From positions 1 through 41,111 of the forward strand of contig JAGVLX010000070.1 of assembly GCA_020054065.1 (NCBI GenBank): DNA of 41,111 nucleotides, in the 5' to 3' direction. Of this stretch, positions 32,142-40,669 are shown one piece after another (positions within the stretch are counted from its first letter, which is position 1; every line of letters begins with the position of its first letter). The notes beneath the pieces were generated by a model that was not told the DNA's origin, did not search any database, and worked only from the letters and a program-made list of their open reading frames with translations. The stretch is from Parachlamydiales bacterium. GTDB lineage: Bacteria; Chlamydiota; Chlamydiia; Chlamydiales; JAEYWL01. A program made the position numbers and the translations under genes.

Positions 32142-33245
32142 ATGGAATCGATGAATTCTACCCTTCACCTTCAAGATCTTAAGGCACGCTTCCCTTCGGC
32201 TCCCCAGAGGGAAAAAGAACTTTTCGTCATAGGTAACGGAAATCTTAATATTGAAGAGCTTATACACCTTGTAGACCGCATTAACCTCAGTGCGGGAATT
32301 TTACTGGTCGATGGCGGGGGAAATCACTTTTGCCGCTTTTTCGAGAGCTGCCAACAAAGAAAAATCGAACTTAAAGCCCTGCCTCTCTGTCTATTAGGAG
32401 ATTTAGATTCGATTACTGAAGAGTCGCAAAAGAAACTCACGACCTGGTTTCCCAATATGGAAGTGATCCGTTTCCAACGGGATAAAGACTACACCGATTT
32501 TGAGGCCGCGCTGCAGCTGATCCGGATTGATTGGGTAGCCCGTGTGGTCGTTTTAGGGGCATTAGGAAACCGGATCGACCATACATTAGGCAACATTTTG
32601 TATTTGTTTCGAGAACGTCTCGAAGGCAAAGTGTGCCTGCTGACCACGCATCAGGAACTTTTATGCGTCATCGGCGCCAAATCCCCGCTTAAAATTGCCT
32701 TATTGCCGGATCAGGGATTAAGTTTATTTCCGCTCGATGGCAAACCTAAGGAGCTTTTAGTATCGCCCACGAAAGCCTTCGATGACAGCTATAATCTGTT
32801 CTTTGGAGCACATCAAGAAGTGGAGTTGCAATTTAAAGAAGGTGCAGCCTTAGGCATTGTCCATCAATCTAAAGTCCCGCAAACACACTTAGAGCCAGGT
32901 ATGCACATATACGAATTTAATGCTCCAGGAAACTTGTTAAAGGACTTGCAGATCGTATATGAATGCATCAAACGACCCGGCGACATCATCATCGATAGCC
33001 CTCAATTTCGTATTGAGGGGATTTCGCGCGATAAACCCTTTTCGGCAGCTGTGGAAATCGGGCAAACCATCTCGCTGATTCCGTTGGCAGGCATTGTGAG
33101 AGGAATCAACACAGCTGGATTAAAGTGGGCGTTAAACAGCCAATGGCTGGATATTGACTTTTTAGGGATTTCCAATGAAGCGATCTCGACGAAGGTGAAT
33201 GTGACTGTCGATGAGGGGGTTCTTTTGTGCGTGATCAATAAATAG
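32142..33245 (+). CDS. thiamine pyrophosphokinase, enlarged form
   Basis: Transfers pyrophosphate from ATP to thiamine to give TPP. The N-terminal catalytic part (about 20-170) has LLVDGGGNHF, LCLLGDLDSI, RDKDYTDFEAALQLI and VVVLGALGNRIDHTLGNI, the hallmark TPK motifs. The C-terminal part (about 285-367) is the usual thiamine-binding domain (TISLIPLAGIVRGINTAGLKW, GISNEAISTKVNVTVDEGVLL). Between them is an extra segment of about 110 residues (LSLFPLDGKPKELLVSPTK and following) that looks like a degenerate copy of the same beta-sandwich, making the protein 367 rather than about 220 residues. A nearby ATG at 32151 is an alternative start. No TPP riboswitch was seen upstream. The convergent neighbour follows after 7 bp. 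Confidence 0.82.
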   Translation: MESMNSTLHLQDLKARFPSAPQREKELFVIGNGNLNIEELIHLVDRINLSAGILLVDGGGNHFCRFFESCQQRKIELKALPLCLLGDLDSITEESQKKLTTWFPNMEVIRFQRDKDYTDFEAALQLIRIDWVARVVVLGALGNRIDHTLGNILYLFRERLEGKVCLLTTHQELLCVIGAKSPLKIALLPDQGLSLFPLDGKPKELLVSPTKAFDDSYNLFFGAHQEVELQFKEGAALGIVHQSKVPQTHLEPGMHIYEFNAPGNLLKDLQIVYECIKRPGDIIIDSPQFRIEGISRDKPFSAAVEIGQTISLIPLAGIVRGINTAGLKWALNSQWLDIDFLGISNEAISTKVNVTVDEGVLLCVINK

Positions 33246-33252
33246 GGCATTC

Positions 33253-34602
33253 CTATATAGAATTGCTCAGTTTCACTAACGTTTCGACGTGCGCCGTTTG
33301 CGGAAACATGTCAAATGGGATCACGATATCGACAGTATAGCCAAAGCGAACAAAATGGGCTAAATCCCGTGCCAGCGTATCGGGATCGCAGGAGATGTAA
33401 ATCACAGTCGCTGGCGATGCCGAACCGATCGCCTCCAAAACACGCGCCTCACATCCTTTGCGCGGCGGATTTAAGAAGATCAGATCACTTCGCAACTCTT
33501 CCACGTTGTCTTCTACTTTGGCACAATGAAACACCACATTCGTCAAATTGTTTAAGGCCGCATTTTTTCGTGCATCCTCAATCGCTTCCGCCACACTTTC
33601 AATACCCATCACCTCTTTCGCCAAACGTGCTGCCTGCAACGCTAATGTACCTATCCCACAATAGGCATCCACGACCCGATGGTGAGATTGAATCTCTGCT
33701 AGATCTATTGCAGCTTGATACAATAATTCAGCCTGTTCTGTATTCACTTGAAAAAACGACGCCGCCGAAAGATGGAATTGCAGCCCATTCACCTGCTCCC
33801 GGATCGTTTCCGATCCCGCCAGCACATAAAATGTTTCTCCCAAAAGGGTGTTGCTTGCGCGTTGGTTCACGTTCGCAACCACTCCCTTCACAGATGGACA
33901 TGCGTTTAAAAGTGTTTGTGCAAACGTACGCAACGCTTCACTGATTTGCGTCACCACCAAAACGACCAGCACTTCCTGAGTATGAATCGCCGATTTGATC
34001 AAGAGGGTTCGCAACTCTCCAGTACGCGCAACCGGATCATAGGGGACAATCTTGGAACGCAATAATTCCATTCTCACACGCCTGTAAACATCCTCTCCCA
34101 CCGCACAATGTACCGTGCAGCGCTCGATATCCACCAGCTTGTGCGAATCCCTAGCATATAGTCCGATCTTCCACCCAGCTGCTCCACACCCCTCCACGGG
34201 CAATTGGATTTTATTGCGATAGTGCAATGGTTGCGGAGACGCCCGGCACGCTTCGATCGCCACCTGCTTCAGACTTGCGTATGCTTCAAAAGCCCTGACC
34301 ACCCTCTCTCTTTTTACCCTCCGTTGATGCTGATCGCCCAAATGCATCAGCTGGCATCCGCCACAGCGGCCAAAAAGGGGGCAAGGAGGCGTGACACGCT
34401 CAGGAGATGATTTTATCACCGTCATCAGCTTTCCATGGGCATACGACTGTTTTACAACGCTAAGCTGCACCTGTACCACTTCTCCGGGCAAAGCATCGTT
34501 CACATATACCGAGCGATTCAGCCAGGTCCCGACCCCCTCTCCATGGCGTCCGAAAGTGTCGATGGGTAGCTCAATTATTTGATAATCATTCTGTTTTTTC
34601 AT
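33253..34602 (-). CDS. 23S rRNA (uracil-5-)-methyltransferase, RlmD/TrmA family
   Basis: SAM-dependent RNA m5U methyltransferase of 449 residues. It has an N-terminal TRAM domain (about 8-65, GRHGEGVGTWLNRSVYVNDALPG region), Cys residues for a 4Fe-4S cluster (CPLFGRCGGC, about 95-104, with another near 178, RCTVHC), and a Rossmann catalytic domain: VVDAYCGIGTLALQAARLAK (motif I), FLNPPRKG (motif IV) and ISCDPDTLARDLAHF with the nucleophilic Cys. The TRAM plus Fe-S layout fits RlmD better than TrmA, but the target uridine cannot be fixed from sequence. It is convergent with the TPK gene and divergent from the sialidase-fold gene. Confidence 0.88.
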   Translation of the reverse strand: MKKQNDYQIIELPIDTFGRHGEGVGTWLNRSVYVNDALPGEVVQVQLSVVKQSYAHGKLMTVIKSSPERVTPPCPLFGRCGGCQLMHLGDQHQRRVKRERVVRAFEAYASLKQVAIEACRASPQPLHYRNKIQLPVEGCGAAGWKIGLYARDSHKLVDIERCTVHCAVGEDVYRRVRMELLRSKIVPYDPVARTGELRTLLIKSAIHTQEVLVVLVVTQISEALRTFAQTLLNACPSVKGVVANVNQRASNTLLGETFYVLAGSETIREQVNGLQFHLSAASFFQVNTEQAELLYQAAIDLAEIQSHHRVVDAYCGIGTLALQAARLAKEVMGIESVAEAIEDARKNAALNNLTNVVFHCAKVEDNVEELRSDLIFLNPPRKGCEARVLEAIGSASPATVIYISCDPDTLARDLAHFVRFGYTVDIVIPFDMFPQTAHVETLVKLSNSI

Positions 34603-34624
34603 ATTTATTTAACTAAAATAACCC

Positions 34625-34653
34625 TTGACTTTTAAAGTTTTTTATATTATCAT
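34625..34653 (+). promoter_or_regulatory. candidate sigma70-type promoter for the sialidase-fold gene
   Basis: TTGACT (34625-34630) and TATCAT (34648-34653), each 5 of 6 to consensus, are separated by exactly 17 bp in AT-rich DNA, about 29 bp before the ATG at 34682. AAGGATG follows as ribosome-binding site. Confidence 0.6.
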
Positions 34654-34681
34654 TTTACTTTATTAAATAAAAGGATGTAGC

Positions 34682-35689
34682 ATGAGATTTATAACCCTTC
34701 TAACCACTTTTTTACTAGGAATGATGGGCCATATCGAGTGCACAGAGCCAAAACTTCTAGAATCTTACAAAATTTGGGACAGTTCCCCCTACAGCGCCTT
34801 TACCGATCTCATTCGCCATCATGATCAATTTTTATGCACTTTCCGTGAGTCAGACTCCCACCAGGACGGAGAAAACGGAAAGATTCGCATTTTAACCAGT
34901 CCGGATGGAAAGAACTGGGAGTCGGTTGCCTTGATTGCTGAAGAGGGTGTGGACTTACGGGATCCGAAACTATCGATTAAGCCGGATGGCACCTTGATGC
35001 TGTTGCTTGGGGGAACCATCACCGATAAGAATGGAAACGTGGTTAACCGTCAATCGCGCGTGGCTTTTTCGCACGACGGAGCAGAATGGACTCCCCTCAC
35101 ACCCATTCTCACGGAAAATGAATGGCTATGGCGTGTGACCTGGCATGATGGAAGAGCGTATGGGATTGCTTATGACGCCCATCTCAAGAACGAATGGACA
35201 GTTAATCTCTATGTCAGCAGCGATGGAATTAACTACGATCTAGTGACGCCGCTTGATATCAAGCACTTTCCGAATGAAGCCACGATCCGTTTTGCAGAAA
35301 CCGGCGAGATGTATGTCTTATTGCGGGCTGGAAAATCGGTCAAAAGTTACGCCTGGTTTGGAATGAGCGAACCGCCTTACACCGCATTTGCCTGGAAAAG
35401 AATCAAGCAAGTTTTTGGAGGCCCTGATTTCGTCATCGCGCCTGAACACCAATTCTGGGCGGCTGGACGGGTGTATATCAAAGAAGAAGACAATAAGTAT
35501 CAGGAAAAAACCGGACTGGTCAATTTAAGCGACGCAGCAAACCCTGACAATTTATTCCTTGTGCCAAGCGGCGGAGACGACACCGGATATCCAGGAATGG
35601 TCTTAGATGGAAAGATCTTATGGATGAGTTATTACTCAAGCCAAGATGGAACTCCATCTATTTATATTGCAAAAATTTTACTGCCTTAG
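34682..35689 (+). CDS. exported sialidase-fold (beta-propeller) protein
   Basis: 335 residues with a signal peptide (FITLLTTFLLGMMGHIEC), so periplasmic or secreted. The mature protein has repeated Asp-box-like turns, SPDGKNWES, SHDGAEWTP and SSDGINYD, spaced as blades of a six-bladed propeller, plus the early FLCTFRESD with an Arg of the kind used by sialidases. It belongs to the sialidase superfamily in the broad sense; a full Arg triad and the catalytic Tyr/Glu pair cannot be assigned with confidence, so it may bind or cleave a glycan. An exported glycan-active protein fits an intracellular bacterium in a glycan-rich host compartment. It has its own promoter and is probably monocistronic. 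Confidence 0.7.
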   Translation: MRFITLLTTFLLGMMGHIECTEPKLLESYKIWDSSPYSAFTDLIRHHDQFLCTFRESDSHQDGENGKIRILTSPDGKNWESVALIAEEGVDLRDPKLSIKPDGTLMLLLGGTITDKNGNVVNRQSRVAFSHDGAEWTPLTPILTENEWLWRVTWHDGRAYGIAYDAHLKNEWTVNLYVSSDGINYDLVTPLDIKHFPNEATIRFAETGEMYVLLRAGKSVKSYAWFGMSEPPYTAFAWKRIKQVFGGPDFVIAPEHQFWAAGRVYIKEEDNKYQEKTGLVNLSDAANPDNLFLVPSGGDDTGYPGMVLDGKILWMSYYSSQDGTPSIYIAKILLP

Positions 35690-35735
35690 TTATAATTAAA
35701 ACGAACTTTTAACAAGAGAGATATTAGAGGTGTTT

Positions 35736-35777
35736 ATGACCTCAAAAATCTTCACCCAATCCACCGCTTCTGTTTAA
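35736..35777 (+). CDS. putative 13-residue leader peptide before the MFS gene
   Basis: A short frame encoding MTSKIFTQSTASV with its own ribosome-binding site (AGAGG, 5 bp before the ATG) ends 100 bp before the MFS start. Two hairpins follow it directly. The peptide is rich in Ser and Thr and has no run of one amino acid, so if it regulates, ribosome stalling by a drug or ligand would be more likely than amino-acid sensing. No homologue is known to me; coding status is inferred from the ribosome-binding site and layout. Confidence 0.45.
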   Translation: MTSKIFTQSTASV

Positions 35778-35778
35778 C

Positions 35779-35848
35779 ATTCGACTTGTCTCTGACAGGT
35801 TGAATCCCGCCTTATTTTTATAAGGTCCTATTTCATTTTATTTTTTTG
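35779..35848 (+). promoter_or_regulatory. leader hairpins, candidate attenuator of the MFS gene
   Basis: Hairpin 1 is a 12-bp stem (35779-35790 with 35794-35805, two G-T pairs, 3-nt loop) beginning right after the leader stop. Hairpin 2 is CCTTAT/ATAAGG (35810-35815 with 35820-35825), followed after 10 nt by T-rich sequence (35835-35848). The arrangement resembles drug-inducible attenuators upstream of efflux genes. It could instead simply terminate upstream transcription. Confidence 0.45.
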
Positions 35849-35877
35849 ATTTTGGATTTGCCTAAGGAGGCAATGGT

Positions 35878-37131
35878 ATGTCGTCGTATCACGACACGCG
35901 AAAACTTTCGCTTTTTTCACTTTTGATGGTTGGGTTTATCGATCATATGGGAGTCGGGTTAGTCTATCCCATTTTTGCTGTATTGTTGTTTGATACAGAG
36001 GCTAAAATCTTACCGGCAGATACCTCTGCAGCCACCCGTGGCTTGCTGCTCGGGTTATTGATCGCGCTCACTCCGCTGATCCAGTTTTTTAGTTCCCCCA
36101 TTCTCGGAGCGCTGTCCGATGTCAAGGGACGTAAAAAAATCTTGCAATTTGGACTCGTCATGGCCATCAGCGGCTACATGCTGGCCTGCGTCGGGATTCT
36201 TGCCGACAGCCTTGTCCTGCTGCTGCTTTATCGTGTATTGGTCGGTTTTTCGGACGGCACGGTGGCAGTCGCGCAAGCAGCTTTAGCCGATTTGAGCACC
36301 GAAGAAAACAAAGCGCGCAACTTTAGCCTCTTCAGCATGGCTTTAGGGACAGGATTTACTCTAGGGCCCTTTTTTGGCGGCAAGTTATGCGATCCGCATG
36401 TCAGCGTTTGGTGTGGTTATTTAACCCCCTTTGCCTTTGCGGGAGTGTTAAGCTTGCTGAACCTGTCTTTAGTGTGGAGCAAATTTCCGGAAACTCGGGT
36501 GATCATCAAAGAGGTGCAGTTTAAAATGCTGGAAGCATTTCACAATCTGGCTAAGGCATTCCGCTGGCCGCAAATGCGCATCTTATTCATGTCCACCTTC
36601 TTTTATTTGTTTGGCTGGGCATTTTATTGCGAGTTTGCACCGCTGTATTTGATCGACCGCTTTCATTTCAGCAGTTCGCAAGTGGGTGACTACTACGCCT
36701 ACACCGGATTTTGGTATGCCATCAGTTCTGGCGTGCTGACCGCGCCGATTATCAAACGGTTTACTCCTGAACAGATCTTTTCGGTCTCGCTCGTGGGAGT
36801 CGGCGCGTATTTGTACCTGCTGCTCCTGGTTGACAATCCCATGTACATCTGGGTGCATATTCCGGTTTTGATGTATTTTGCGGCTTTGATTTATCCGGTC
36901 GCAACCACACTGGTCTCTAATATGGCTGATCAGGACTCCCAGGGCGAAGTGCTGGGAGTGTTTACTTCAGTCGTGGCGTTTGCTGTCGGGATCAGTCCCT
37001 TGCTAGCCGGATCGTATGTTGCAGGCGACTCGACCCGCGCTGTCTCTGGCGGAGCCATCGCGATGTTGCTGGGCGGTGCGGTTTATGTGATTGGGAGGCG
37101 TTTGGCACGGCCAGTACGGGTTGAGGGATAA
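35878..37131 (+). CDS. MFS transporter, DHA1/TetA-like exporter
   Basis: Twelve-helix inner-membrane permease of 417 residues. Motif A between helices 2 and 3 is GALSDVKGRKKILQ, and motif C-like glycine-rich sequence in helix 5 (ALGTGFTLGPFFGGKL) marks a drug:H+ antiporter. RVLVGFSDGTVAVAQAALAD corresponds to the family's helix 4 motif. Substrate is unknown; export of drugs or metabolites is inferred. AAGGAGG about 9 bp before the ATG is a strong ribosome-binding site. The long leader (about 180 bp) with a small frame and hairpins suggests post-initiation control. The gene is convergent with the receptor-like gene, with a GC-rich repeat hairpin between. Confidence 0.88.
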   Translation: MSSYHDTRKLSLFSLLMVGFIDHMGVGLVYPIFAVLLFDTEAKILPADTSAATRGLLLGLLIALTPLIQFFSSPILGALSDVKGRKKILQFGLVMAISGYMLACVGILADSLVLLLLYRVLVGFSDGTVAVAQAALADLSTEENKARNFSLFSMALGTGFTLGPFFGGKLCDPHVSVWCGYLTPFAFAGVLSLLNLSLVWSKFPETRVIIKEVQFKMLEAFHNLAKAFRWPQMRILFMSTFFYLFGWAFYCEFAPLYLIDRFHFSSSQVGDYYAYTGFWYAISSGVLTAPIIKRFTPEQIFSVSLVGVGAYLYLLLLVDNPMYIWVHIPVLMYFAALIYPVATTLVSNMADQDSQGEVLGVFTSVVAFAVGISPLLAGSYVAGDSTRAVSGGAIAMLLGGAVYVIGRRLARPVRVEG

Positions 37132-37138
37132 AAAATAT

Positions 37139-37285
37139 GCCCCTGCCCATGCCCGTGCCCCTGCCCTTGCCCTTGCCCGTGCCTTTTCGCATCCGTCTTC
37201 AGTTCTTTTCCGAATTCTTAATCGTTATATTTTTCGGATCGGGCAAGGGCAGGGGCAGGGGCATGGGCAGGGGTAGGGGTAGGGA
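37139..37285. repeat. GCCC-type 6-bp tandem-repeat hairpin, family C
   Basis: Two arms of degenerate 6-bp units (TGCCCN; left 37139-37183, right 37241-37285) pair over 33 bp with one mismatch, enclosing about 60 nt. The hairpin fills the gap between the convergent MFS and receptor-like genes. The inner edge of the right arm, CGGATCGGGCAAGGGCAGG and the next units (37235-37259), recurs inverted at 12382-12406. The GC content of the arms is far above their surroundings. A bidirectional terminator function is likely. Confidence 0.88.
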
Positions 37286-37286
37286 C

Positions 37287-38990
37287 TTATGAATTCCTCT
37301 CAATCTTGGTGATATCGGCAAAATCATCAAAGATTTGCGAGAGCAATTGCTGAGAATGATTGATCTTCTTATTCAAACGAGCCTGCAAATCGGGATGAAT
37401 TCCCCGCTCCATGCTCATCGCAGCTTCCCGCAAATCTTGCAGCGGCAGACGCGTTTCTTGGCAGATATGCTGCAGCAACGCACGTTTAGCTTGATTGGAA
37501 GATTCCAATTCGGTAATGCGTGTGCGCAAACGCAAGAGGGCATAGATCAGTCCTCCGGCAAATAACGACAGCAGGGTACCAAATACAAAAATGATGAATG
37601 ACATCACCGAACGTTTTTCAAAGATAAATTCTTGCGTAGGCCAACAACTAAATGTCCACTCGACATTTTGAATGTTTGAGGAACGCGTCACTTCATAATT
37701 AACTTTGAAATAGTCATCAGCAACATTCTTGGAATACACCACTTTGTTTTTGTAGCGAATTTCATACGCCAGCAAATCTCCATAGGTGCGCGGCAAAACC
37801 GATTCAGTTAACACTGTTATATCCACTAAACCAAGCAAATATCCATCGTTTCTTTCTCCGCTCATCAAAGGATACCAAATGATCAACCCCTTGCGGTCTA
37901 CATCCAAAGAAATAAGCGTCGTATTCTCTTCGGCTGTGATCTGAAGCCTGCCCTCCTTAAGCGCTTTCAATTGCTCTTGGATTTCAGACTGAACATCGCT
38001 CAGGCGCCACGGAAACGCGAAATCGCTAAAATCGATTGTCTGATCGCTGGTAATTCTTAAAACGCCAACCATCCCTTCTTGGTTTTTAAAGTAATTGTTC
38101 ACGTCTATCGCCAATTCGTTCAGCGGGATCCCTCCGCGCATCTGCCAGCGGATGTGCGTGCGTTCAACCTCACGGACTTGATCCTCCAGTTCATCGGTAA
38201 AAAAATCGCGCAGCGCATCCGTCTCGGAGCGGATAATATGTTTAATCTGCACGGTTTCTTGAAACTCTACCAGTCTCCCTAAACCAATCGAGATCACACA
38301 CAAGATAATACTGAATAAGGTGGAAAGCCATAACGGCGACGCCGTATGATGGCGCTGCCGGAACAAATAGGTTGAATAGATTAATAAAGATCCGCTCACT
38401 AACAAAAATCCAATGGCGGTATGCAGAGCCATACGGGTCAAGTCTTTCCACTGCGATGGTTGTTCCAAATGGGCCACATAACCATGGGTAATCGTTAACG
38501 CGATCCCCAAAACAATGGCGGCCATAAAACCTGCCGCCCACATCAGTGCCGGGGAGATCGATCTGAAGCTCAATAATAACAGACTGATGCCGCTGAACAG
38601 AAAACTGATCGAAGATGCCGGCGACATCCTGCCTGGATAGCGCACGGGCACTGGCAGCGTATAGTGATAAAAGACTTCATCTAAATGCAGGTTGGACCCC
38701 GTCAGCCACTGGGCAAGCTCACTACTTGCCAACAAAATTACCGCGATCGCCAGTAAGGCCGACAGCTTTTTATATTCCATGACTAACAAGCAAATGCTGA
38801 TGCCGCAAATTGCTAACCCTAACGCCGTATTGAACATCATCGGAGGAAATGTCGGATGGATTTGAATGAGCGAATCGATTTGATACACCCAGGCATACAT
38901 GACAGCAGACCCCAATCCCATGACTGATAACCCAAAAAGAATGAGCAGATAATCAATCAGACCGAACTGTCTATCACGCAATGAACTCAT
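37287..38990 (-). CDS. membrane receptor resembling a histidine kinase that lacks the kinase domain
   Basis: 567 residues. The N-terminal part has about six or seven membrane helices (14-235), followed by a large extracytoplasmic domain (about 245-460) that begins like a CHASE domain (RSETDALRDFFTDELEDQVREVERTH), then a further membrane helix (near 465-490). The cytoplasmic end (about 495-567) is coiled coil resembling a dimerisation/phosphoacceptor domain: LLQHICQETRLPLQDL matches the usual SHExRTPL box, but Gln511 stands where the phosphorylated His should be. The protein stops there, with no HATPase domain. It may signal through a partner or be a decayed kinase. No response regulator is adjacent. 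Confidence 0.72.
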   Translation of the reverse strand: MSSLRDRQFGLIDYLLILFGLSVMGLGSAVMYAWVYQIDSLIQIHPTFPPMMFNTALGLAICGISICLLVMEYKKLSALLAIAVILLASSELAQWLTGSNLHLDEVFYHYTLPVPVRYPGRMSPASSISFLFSGISLLLLSFRSISPALMWAAGFMAAIVLGIALTITHGYVAHLEQPSQWKDLTRMALHTAIGFLLVSGSLLIYSTYLFRQRHHTASPLWLSTLFSIILCVISIGLGRLVEFQETVQIKHIIRSETDALRDFFTDELEDQVREVERTHIRWQMRGGIPLNELAIDVNNYFKNQEGMVGVLRITSDQTIDFSDFAFPWRLSDVQSEIQEQLKALKEGRLQITAEENTTLISLDVDRKGLIIWYPLMSGERNDGYLLGLVDITVLTESVLPRTYGDLLAYEIRYKNKVVYSKNVADDYFKVNYEVTRSSNIQNVEWTFSCWPTQEFIFEKRSVMSFIIFVFGTLLSLFAGGLIYALLRLRTRITELESSNQAKRALLQHICQETRLPLQDLREAAMSMERGIHPDLQARLNKKINHSQQLLSQIFDDFADITKIERNS

Positions 38991-39113
38991 GCTTAATCCA
39001 CAGTGTATTTAAAACTATTTTTATATATAGCAGACCAGATCATTAATTCCCAGCCAGTTAAACCCGTGATTAAAATCAATTAGCCTGGCATATTATTTGG
39101 CTAACAATTTACC

Positions 39114-40598
39114 ATGATAGAGTATATGGATCCATTCATCCCCCCTCTCTGTTACAGGGCTGATCATTCTTATCCTGCTTATGCTCAGGGATCGCTCAAT
39201 CGCGAACCGCTCCCATTTCATCTCCAACCGTATGCACTTGCCCGCCATTCTCCAAGGGTGAATACTCCGCTAAAATTTCGGTTAGAGCGTTTATTACAAA
39301 ATTTGAGTGCTGACGAAAGATACTTGATTGAGGCTTTTGACCCTACTTATGGGTATGATGTTCACAGCTTGCATTCACTCGTCAATCTCCTTCGCCACTA
39401 CAGCTATACCGAAACCCTCTTTAGCGAATTTCCCCATTTTGCCCAGCTGGCATTCAGTGCGTGCAAACACCAGCTGATCCACTTCAATCAATTGATCACG
39501 CTCCTCATGCGCTGGTCGGCTGTCGAACAGTTTGGCGCCAATCTGACTTCATTCCGTCTCATGAGCGGAACCGAATTTACCGAAGAGGCAATTCAATTCC
39601 TGCTTTCACCTTGTAAAATGTCCCATTCGGAATTAGAATTTTTTAAAAACCGTTGCCTGTGCATGGAAGGATCTGAACGCACTTTCTGGTTGATGCGCAT
39701 CCCAGAAGCGCACTTAACAGGCCCTGAGCCTGCTCCTTGGGCCCATGTCATGCTCGTCATGGAAAACGGCAGCGATTTATTTACCCTTAAACGAAACAGT
39801 TGCAATCGGGAGGAACGGTTGTTGGTTATCCCCTCATTCTCCATTTGCGAAGCTGTTTTTCAAGTTCTCTATCAAGATGACGCTGTGGAACTCATACCTG
39901 AACTAAAAAAGGCGCCGGCAGAACGGCTGCTGAACGACATCCCCTACAATCGCCGCGTGATGGCTGTTCATTTTCCAGGCATTGCGGGGATGGAGACAAT
40001 CGAAAACAATGTCTACAGCGGAATGTATGGAGCGACGCTGCATGATCTAATCCATGGCGAACGTTTTTCAACAATTCCGCGCCAACATCGTCTGGGTCAT
40101 GTAAGAAAAATCCATCTCTACCAGCATTGCATCTATCTTTCGCAAAAATATCCTAACCGCCCCTTGCTGGTCGCCTACTGGCCCATCAATGCGCGCCAAC
40201 GGCGTCTAATCCGTTATCCAGCCCTTACCGCATCAGAATGTGAAAAATTGCAACAAATGTGCTTGGAGATTGCTGACATGGACCTGCCCTCTTGCAAATA
40301 TAAGAAAAAGTGGATGCAATTGCGCCACTATGTCAAGTGCCAGTCCCCCCAACACATTGAAAAGCCCAACATTGCCTTCCCAGGACATCTGGACCCACGC
40401 GAAGCGTTAGATCCCAATCACCCTGAACATTACTTTCATGTGGCTGCCTGCATCCATGACATGGCCGTCCACCGCTACGAGTGGAACGCATATTTAGGGA
40501 TTGATGTCGCCTACGATTCGGAACACTGGCGTGAACAACCCTATGGGCTCGATATAGCCAAAACGCTTTTCGATGGGTTTGAAAGGTCTCTTGAGTAA
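39114..40598 (+). CDS. hypothetical 494-residue protein
   Basis: Not recognised. A soluble protein rich in His, Tyr, Leu and Arg, with no signal peptide, membrane helix or coiled coil. Segments that look structured include FRLERLLQNLSADERYLIEAFDP-like helices near 55-78, MRIPEAHL and WAHVMLVMENGSDLFTLKR (beta strands, about 205-228), and a C-terminal part with HYFHVAACIHDMAVHRYEW. No catalytic motif stands out. A second ATG at 39126 is a possible start; neither has a good ribosome-binding site. It has its own region upstream (38991-39113), where AT-rich sequence but no firm promoter was seen. A host-directed role is possible but unsupported. The artJ leader region follows. Confidence 0.55.
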   Translation: MIEYMDPFIPPLCYRADHSYPAYAQGSLNREPLPFHLQPYALARHSPRVNTPLKFRLERLLQNLSADERYLIEAFDPTYGYDVHSLHSLVNLLRHYSYTETLFSEFPHFAQLAFSACKHQLIHFNQLITLLMRWSAVEQFGANLTSFRLMSGTEFTEEAIQFLLSPCKMSHSELEFFKNRCLCMEGSERTFWLMRIPEAHLTGPEPAPWAHVMLVMENGSDLFTLKRNSCNREERLLVIPSFSICEAVFQVLYQDDAVELIPELKKAPAERLLNDIPYNRRVMAVHFPGIAGMETIENNVYSGMYGATLHDLIHGERFSTIPRQHRLGHVRKIHLYQHCIYLSQKYPNRPLLVAYWPINARQRRLIRYPALTASECEKLQQMCLEIADMDLPSCKYKKKWMQLRHYVKCQSPQHIEKPNIAFPGHLDPREALDPNHPEHYFHVAACIHDMAVHRYEWNAYLGIDVAYDSEHWREQPYGLDIAKTLFDGFERSLE

Positions 40599-40604
40599 TA
40601 AAGA

Positions 40605-40669
40605 TTGATTTCATTCAACATTTTATGCTAACATAGGTCAAAGGTAACATAAACCCTTTTAGGTATAAT
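40605..40669 (+). promoter_or_regulatory. candidate promoter/operator region of the artJ leader
   Basis: TTGATT (40605-40610) and TAACAT (40629-40634) at 18-bp spacing would start a transcript that includes the whole leader frame. TTGATTTCATTCAA (40605-40618) is a loose palindrome vaguely like an ArgR half-site pair. A perfect TATAAT lies at 40664-40669 but has a poor -35, and transcripts from it would begin after the leader ATG. Which one is used is undecided. Confidence 0.35.

Noticed and set aside
5698..37285. Intergenic repeats as CRISPR arrays
   Set aside because: They are contiguous short units without spacers, arranged as hairpin arms, and no cas genes are present.
40664..40669. Perfect TATAAT as the main promoter of the artJ-like gene
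   Set aside because: No acceptable -35 at 16-18 bp, and transcripts would start after the leader ATG. Kept only as an alternative, since it would undercut the attenuator model.
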